A DNA stretch of 9,949 nucleotides from Phycisphaerales bacterium UBA2396 (GTDB lineage: Bacteria > Planctomycetota > Phycisphaerae > Phycisphaerales > UBA1924): positions 729 to 10,677 of the forward strand of contig DDSG01000169.1 of assembly GCA_002343325.1 (NCBI GenBank), written 5' to 3'. A model generated the notes under the pieces. It saw only the letters and a list, made by a program, of their open reading frames with translations. It was not told the origin of the DNA and did not search any database. A program made the position numbers and the translations under genes. The number at the start of each line of letters is the position of its first letter. Positions within the stretch are counted from its first letter, which is position 1. This document shows, piece after piece, positions 6,468-9,949 of this stretch.

Positions 6468-7445
6468 TCAACCCGAAGTGCGCGGTTCGTGGCTGGGCGT
6501 TTTCAGACGCCCGGCGGCGCGCTCACGGGCCTCGACCTCGGCGACCTGCGATTCGTACCGGGCTTTGCCCGAACGGAAATCCATCAGGAAGTGAACCTTC
6601 GACAGTTTCTCCGCCACGGTCTTGTCCTTGCCCAGCAGTTCGGCGATCCGCTTGCGCGCGTAGGAAAGATCCGTTCGTCTCGAGACGTGGATCAGCACGA
6701 GCGCCTGGCATTCGAGGAATCGCAGCCATTCCGCGATGTCGTCGGCGTGCAGGTGCATCCCGATCTTTGCCCGATCCTTGTGTTCGGGTTCGAAGAACGT
6801 GCATTCGGAAATGACGATCTGTGCTTTGCGGACATCCTCGCGGATGAGGTGCGGCCCGGGCTGGGTGTCGCCGAGATAGGCGATGTGCGGGATCTCGAGC
6901 ATCCGCGTGATCTCGATACCCCGATCCTTGAGCTCGCGGAGCTTCTCCTGCGGCAGGTCGACGTACTCGGGCTTGAGCTTGGACCGCTTCTCGTAGACGA
7001 CGTAGCCCATGGAAGGGGCGGTGTGCTCGGTGTGGAAGCCCTTGAGGTGGAAGCAGTTCTTGATCTCGACGGACTGCTCGGGCTCCAGGGCCACAAGGTT
7101 GTACGGGGTTTTCTGGCGCTCAAGATCGACGAACCCGGCCATCATGCGGTGGATCGCGGGGGCGATGCGGGTGTCGCAGACGATGGTGGCGTCGCCCATG
7201 CCCTGGAAACGGCGCTGCGAGCAGTAGTACGCCAAGCCCCCCACGTGGTCCATGTGCCCGTGGCTGACGGCGCAGAACTTGCTCGCCAGGGCGGCCCGGG
7301 GGCACTGCCCCATGTCGAAGCAGACGTCCAGTTCAGGGATCTGGATGGTGGTGATCTCGCCCGCGATGGAGATCCCTTGCACGCGGTAGGGGGGCAGGTA
7401 CAGGAATCCGAGGGAGCCCTCGCGGGGCGGCGGCTTGGGAATCAC
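6468..7445 (-). CDS. Metallo-beta-lactamase-fold hydrolase, ribonuclease Z-like
   Basis: This 325-residue enzyme resembles RNase Z, which trims tRNA 3' trailers. The zinc motif SHGHMDHVGG gives His62, His64, Asp66 and His67. Further ligand candidates are His141 (HTEHTAPSMGY), Asp193 in YLGDTQPG, and His253 in IHVSRR; the IHVS(S/R)R block is typical of RNase Z. SECTFFEPEHKDRAKIGMH matches the acidic and His motif before it. The segment after MGYVVYEKRSKLKPEYV looks like the substrate-facing part of RNase Z. The C-terminal 35 or so residues are charged and likely flexible. The start is GTG at 7445, with GGAGG 7 nt upstream. It could be a related hydrolase that no longer acts on tRNA, so I give no symbol. 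It lies 61 bp after the MauE-like gene and upstream of dnaA. Confidence 0.85.
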   Translation of the reverse strand: MIPKPPPREGSLGFLYLPPYRVQGISIAGEITTIQIPELDVCFDMGQCPRAALASKFCAVSHGHMDHVGGLAYYCSQRRFQGMGDATIVCDTRIAPAIHRMMAGFVDLERQKTPYNLVALEPEQSVEIKNCFHLKGFHTEHTAPSMGYVVYEKRSKLKPEYVDLPQEKLRELKDRGIEITRMLEIPHIAYLGDTQPGPHLIREDVRKAQIVISECTFFEPEHKDRAKIGMHLHADDIAEWLRFLECQALVLIHVSRRTDLSYARKRIAELLGKDKTVAEKLSKVHFLMDFRSGKARYESQVAEVEARERAAGRLKTPSHEPRTSG

Positions 7446-7452
7446 GGAAAAT

Positions 7453-7457
7453 CCTCC
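7453..7457 (-). promoter_or_regulatory. Shine-Dalgarno site fixing the GTG start of the RNase Z-like gene
   Basis: GGAGG on the minus strand is followed by 7 nt and the GTG at 7445. No ATG start is near, so this site supports the GTG. Confidence 0.7.
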
Positions 7458-7461
7458 GAGT

Positions 7462-7479
7462 CCGGACGGATCAGTCCGG
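7462..7479 (-). other. Hairpin in the 61 bp gap before the RNase Z-like gene
   Basis: CCGGAC (7462-7467) and GTCCGG (7474-7479) form a 6 bp stem with a 6 nt loop. There is no T-run, so it is not a standard terminator. It sits just ahead of the Shine-Dalgarno site at 7453-7457 and may partly separate expression of the RNase Z-like gene from the block upstream. Confidence 0.3.
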
Positions 7480-7506
7480 GGGAAGTGCGGCGTACACGCG
7501 AGTCTA

Positions 7507-8007
7507 TCACGCCCGCGCGGCGTCGGCGTTTCCGTGGTTCGGTGTCACCCGGAGTCGTGGACGGGTCGATCCGGCGTGTGTTACGAAGGCGAGCACGGCC
7601 GGCACGGCGGTCAGCGTGGCGTTGCGGATCACCAGCGGCAGCCAGTCGGTGACGGGTGTTGACGACAAGCCGCAGCCGCAGCTTGTGGGGAGCGGTGGCG
7701 GGTCCTTCCACACGAGCAGGACGTACACGGTCAACGCCGCGAAGGCCGACGCGAGCACGATCGCCCCGAGCCGGCGGCGTTGAACGCGGAGCAGCAGCAC
7801 CAGCGCAAAGAAGCCCCCGGCGATCTCGGCCCATGGGAATGCGGCGGCGACGATCGGGACGGCCGACTCGGGGAGCACCCGGTGCGCGAGCAGCGCCTCG
7901 CGGAATGACGGGACATCGGCCGCCTTCTGCCACCCGCCAAAGAGCAAAAGTCCGCACAGCCCGAGCGACCCGACCAGAGCGGCGGCTTCGAGGGTGCGGC
8001 GGATCAT
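7507..8007 (-). CDS. MauE/DoxX-family membrane protein with Cys-Gly-Cys motif
   Basis: This 166-residue protein has four predicted membrane segments (about 11-26, 49-73, 80-99 and 126-143). It carries the family-like FPWAEIAGGFFAL in the second. A conserved-looking SCGCGLSSTPVTDW lies in the loop before the fourth, placing Cys110 and Cys112 close together. MauE, first known from methylamine dehydrogenase maturation, is thought to help disulfide formation in the periplasm; relatives occur in many other settings. The ATG at 8007 overlaps the stop of the upstream gene (ATGA), with AGAAGG 8 nt before it. Another in-frame ATG at 8031 is less likely. No mau structural gene is nearby. A role in oxidising the cysteine-rich protein two genes upstream is inference. 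Confidence 0.78.
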   Translation of the reverse strand: MIRRTLEAAALVGSLGLCGLLLFGGWQKAADVPSFREALLAHRVLPESAVPIVAAAFPWAEIAGGFFALVLLLRVQRRRLGAIVLASAFAALTVYVLLVWKDPPPLPTSCGCGLSSTPVTDWLPLVIRNATLTAVPAVLAFVTHAGSTRPRLRVTPNHGNADAARA

Positions 8008-8888
8008 GCCGAGCGCCTTCTGGCGATCCATGCGGCGACGAAGACCAGCACGCCCGCGCCCAGCAGGGGCCAGCGCCAGGCGGGGGTGGTGTTTCTCGCT
8101 TGGCTCGCCTCGAGCTCGGCGGGGGTGGGCGGGTTGGCCACGGTCGGGTCGCCCGTCTTGGTGCGGCTGAAGACCAGACGGCGCTCGCTCATGCGGGAGA
8201 GCCGCGTGTAGTCCTCGCGGGCGGCGTCGGGTGTGAACGCCTTGGGATTGCTGGGGAGCGTGCGCGCGCTGCGCAGGGTGTTTCGCTCGTCTTCGAGCAG
8301 CCACGCGCCTCTGGGCGATTTCTCGCTTGGAACGCGGGTGGAGACCTTCCCGGTCTTGAGGGAGGTCATCTCGATCCGGCTGAAGTCGGCGGGGATGAAC
8401 CACTCCATCGGCGTCAGGCGGTTGGCGTTGGCGCGCTCGTACACCTCATAAGGGATGTCCCGCGCGTCGTTGACGTAGGTGGTCTTCACGCGGAAGCCCC
8501 CCTCGGCGAGCGTCATGGGCTCGACGGTTTTCGACGGAGTGGAGAAGGAGCGAAGGAGGAAGAAACTGGTGAGACTGTCGAGCACGCCGTCAAAGTGCGG
8601 GAGAAAGATCGGGTCGACGATCTCTTCAAAGGTTTCGAACGGAGGCTTGGAGACAAAGGAGCGGCCTTGCGGATCGCGGAGATTGCAATAGAGCGGTGTG
8701 AGGCTGACAAAGGCACCTGATTCGAGATCAAAGCGGAGGAATTGGTGGAAGTTGACGTGGTTCTCCCAGTGGGCCTCGATCATGACGCCGGCGGGAATCT
8801 GCTGGGCGAGGGCGCGCTCGTATTCGACGGCCGGCGGCGTGGCCAGAGCGCTGAGAAGGGCGAGCATTGTGCAGATCGACGCGGACAC
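8004..8888 (-). CDS. Secreted protein with C-terminal membrane anchor, function unknown
   Basis: I do not recognise this 294-residue protein. It starts with a signal peptide (MSASICTMLALLSALATPPA). The large middle part, about 21-245, has Cys68 but no repeated motif and looks like a folded extracytoplasmic domain, rich in Phe and Leu at 80-115. A Pro-rich linker (DPTVANPPTPAELE) precedes one membrane helix at about 274-289, followed at once by ARRRSA. The tail resembles a stop-transfer anchor or a processed C-terminal sorting signal, but no named sorting motif is visible. The start is a GTG at 8888 with GGGAG 5 nt upstream; an ATG at 8867 would cut into the signal peptide. It overlaps the MauE-like gene by 4 bp and follows the cysteine-rich gene after 21 bp. 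Confidence 0.8.
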   Translation of the reverse strand: MSASICTMLALLSALATPPAVEYERALAQQIPAGVMIEAHWENHVNFHQFLRFDLESGAFVSLTPLYCNLRDPQGRSFVSKPPFETFEEIVDPIFLPHFDGVLDSLTSFFLLRSFSTPSKTVEPMTLAEGGFRVKTTYVNDARDIPYEVYERANANRLTPMEWFIPADFSRIEMTSLKTGKVSTRVPSEKSPRGAWLLEDERNTLRSARTLPSNPKAFTPDAAREDYTRLSRMSERRLVFSRTKTGDPTVANPPTPAELEASQARNTTPAWRWPLLGAGVLVFVAAWIARRRSA

Positions 8889-8893
8889 GAGGT

Positions 8894-8898
8894 CTCCC
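8894..8898 (-). promoter_or_regulatory. Shine-Dalgarno site fixing the GTG start of the anchored secreted protein
   Basis: GGGAG on the minus strand, 5 nt before the GTG at 8888, supports that start over the internal ATG at 8867. Confidence 0.6.
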
Positions 8899-8909
8899 GA
8901 CTGGATGAA

Positions 8910-9398
8910 TCAGGGGTTCGCGGGGCTTGAGCCCTCGCAGAAATTTGGCGATAAGGCAGTCTGATACGAGTTGTGAAGCGTGTCACATGGGGATGGATTT
9001 CTTCCGTAGCAGCACTGATTGTGTCCGTTGGTACCGCACGACGACAACTTCTCGAAGCCTTGCTGCGGGATGTCACAAGGTGCGACGAGAGTTGACACGA
9101 AGCAGTAGCAGCGCCGAATGCGGGTTTGTGGCAACGGGGGCAGGGTGCGCCCGAACTCACCGAGCGCGGCGGACCTGATGCCGGTGTCGCACACACGGAG
9201 CCGCTTGTTCGGGTCCTCCGTGCCTTGCTCGGTTTGGGCTACACAGAACCCATCAACCTGGCGGCAGTCAAGGACATCAACGAAGCACCCGGCGGGGGCC
9301 GGGCTTGGGCCAGATCCCATTAAGATCGACCCGAAGAACGATCCCAGGGAGAAAACGAGGGCCGCGTGATGCCACGATGATGTGCTGGCCGCTTTCAT
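8910..9398 (-). CDS. Small secreted cysteine-rich protein, function unknown
   Basis: This 162-residue protein begins with a signal peptide (hydrophobic ALVFSLGSFFGSILMGS) that probably ends around residue 36. The mature part has 12 cysteines, all after the signal, including CYC and CC pairs (RRCYCF, NQCCYG). That is an even number and would allow six disulfides. No metal-binding or known knot pattern is clear to me. The ATG at 9398 lies 3 bp after the stop of the pilin-like gene, with AGGAG 10 nt upstream inside that gene's end, so translation is likely coupled. The MauE-like gene two positions downstream may serve its folding. It could be a structural surface component, a toxin-like or binding protein, or a sensor; the sequence does not decide. 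Confidence 0.75.
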   Translation of the reverse strand: MKAASTSSWHHAALVFSLGSFFGSILMGSGPSPAPAGCFVDVLDCRQVDGFCVAQTEQGTEDPNKRLRVCDTGIRSAALGEFGRTLPPLPQTRIRRCYCFVSTLVAPCDIPQQGFEKLSSCGTNGHNQCCYGRNPSPCDTLHNSYQTALSPNFCEGSSPANP

Positions 9399-9401
9399 AG
9401 G

Positions 9402-9949
9402 CTACTTGCTCCTTCCTCGGTGTCCGAACCATGTTGTAAAGGCCGGCCACCCGACGTTGTTCTCGATGTACAGCTCGTCCTCGGGCATGAAGTCTGTCCA
9501 GAAGCCAGTTTCGATGTGTCCATCCGTGAAGGCGACCGGCGCGGGATAGGTTCGCACGTGCGTGAAGCAGCACCAGGGATCCTCCGTGGTGCTCTTCGTG
9601 GCTTGGGCGAGCTGGATGAGCCGATCGGGGAACGCGACGCTTGCGAGCCGGACCGGGTCGCACATCGCCCAAGGTTCGGGCTCGGTCATGCCGGGCGTCA
9701 TGTCTTCAACACGGTCGTAGAACGCACGGTTCAAGAAATGTCGTGCGTAAGGCTCGTGGGCTGAGAACTCGGGATCCAAGTCCTTCCAGCTCTCGGCCAG
9801 ACCTGCGGCGATGACAGCGTTGGGCCATCGCCAGAGGTTCTCGTATGTGCCCGCTTCGGCGATGGGCGCGACGTCCTTGAACTGCCCCGCGTACATCGAG
9901 ATAATCTTGACGCCACCGGAGAGGGCGGCCGCCCGCCGGGCATCCCGGG
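9402..9949 (-). CDS. Pilin-like (prepilin-type) protein, 5' end beyond window
   Basis: The frame is open from the TAG at 9402 to the right edge, giving 181 residues; the internal ATG at 9896 is not the start. The N-terminal part seen (GDARRAAALSGGVKIISMYA) resembles the region after the hydrophobic helix of planctomycete type II secretion pseudopilins, where an ARRAA-type stretch leads to a MY-containing helix. The C-terminal part has a His followed by FTDGHIETGFW, close to the H-x-DG ending common in DUF1559-like planctomycete proteins. Three cysteines are present (MCDP, WCCF). The cleavage site and hydrophobic N-terminal helix would be outside the window. It is the first visible gene of the minus-strand block that runs to 7507. 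The family call is moderate. Confidence 0.6.
   Translation of the reverse strand, partial: RDARRAAALSGGVKIISMYAGQFKDVAPIAEAGTYENLWRWPNAVIAAGLAESWKDLDPEFSAHEPYARHFLNRAFYDRVEDMTPGMTEPEPWAMCDPVRLASVAFPDRLIQLAQATKSTTEDPWCCFTHVRTYPAPVAFTDGHIETGFWTDFMPEDELYIENNVGWPAFTTWFGHRGRSK

Noticed and set aside
6489..7652. 387-residue open frame on the plus strand
   Set aside because: It mirrors the RNase Z-like gene, which has its catalytic motifs and a strong ribosome site.
8008..8403. Upstream extension of the MauE-like gene to give 298 residues
   Set aside because: The extra part overlaps the anchored secreted gene out of phase and reads as Arg/His/Gln-rich noise; the ATGA overlap at 8004-8007 fits a real start.
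7656..8720. 354-residue open frame on the plus strand
   Set aside because: It crosses two real minus-strand genes in antisense and shows no signal peptide, domain or start site of its own.

Overview
This 9.9 kb window is GC-rich bacterial chromosome, densely coding, with short or overlapping gene junctions. Third codon positions are strongly G/C, and GTG is used as a start codon several times. A pilin-like protein of the type common in planctomycetes, a TatC with a large extra periplasmic loop and an ECF sigma/anti-sigma pair all fit a member of the Planctomycetota, perhaps Phycisphaerae. That placement is an inference from gene style; there is no rRNA or other marker here to settle it. I see no mobile element, CRISPR array, tRNA or rRNA.

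Left block (1-1749, minus strand): an ECF RNA polymerase sigma factor gene overlaps a membrane anti-sigma-like gene by 4 bp. A secreted Arg/Gly/Gln-rich protein gene follows and runs off the left edge. A candidate ECF-type promoter sits upstream of the sigma gene, which would suit autoregulation.

Middle-left block (1853-4254, plus strand): tatC, tadA and mutM form a tight operon (4 bp overlap, then a 3 bp gap). They encode a Tat protein-export channel subunit, a tRNA wobble-adenosine deaminase and the 8-oxoguanine DNA glycosylase.

Centre (4255-4705): a 451 bp gene-free region between the convergent mutM and dnaA genes. It contains six DnaA-box-like 9-mers, two pairs of them spaced exactly 11 bp, and a 50 bp stretch with only 40% GC. 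It is the best candidate replication origin in the window. The dnaA gene (minus strand, 4706-6154) encodes all four DnaA domains.

Right block (6468 to the right edge, minus strand): five genes point the same way. In transcription order they are a pilin-like protein cut by the window edge, a small secreted protein with 12 cysteines, a 294-residue secreted protein with a C-terminal membrane anchor that I do not recognise, a MauE/DoxX-family membrane protein with a Cys-Gly-Cys motif, and, after a 61 bp gap, an RNase Z-like metallo-beta-lactamase-fold enzyme. The first four are almost contiguous and look like one unit. A possible theme is export and disulfide maturation of a cysteine-rich surface protein. 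This is the least familiar part of the window and the most interesting.
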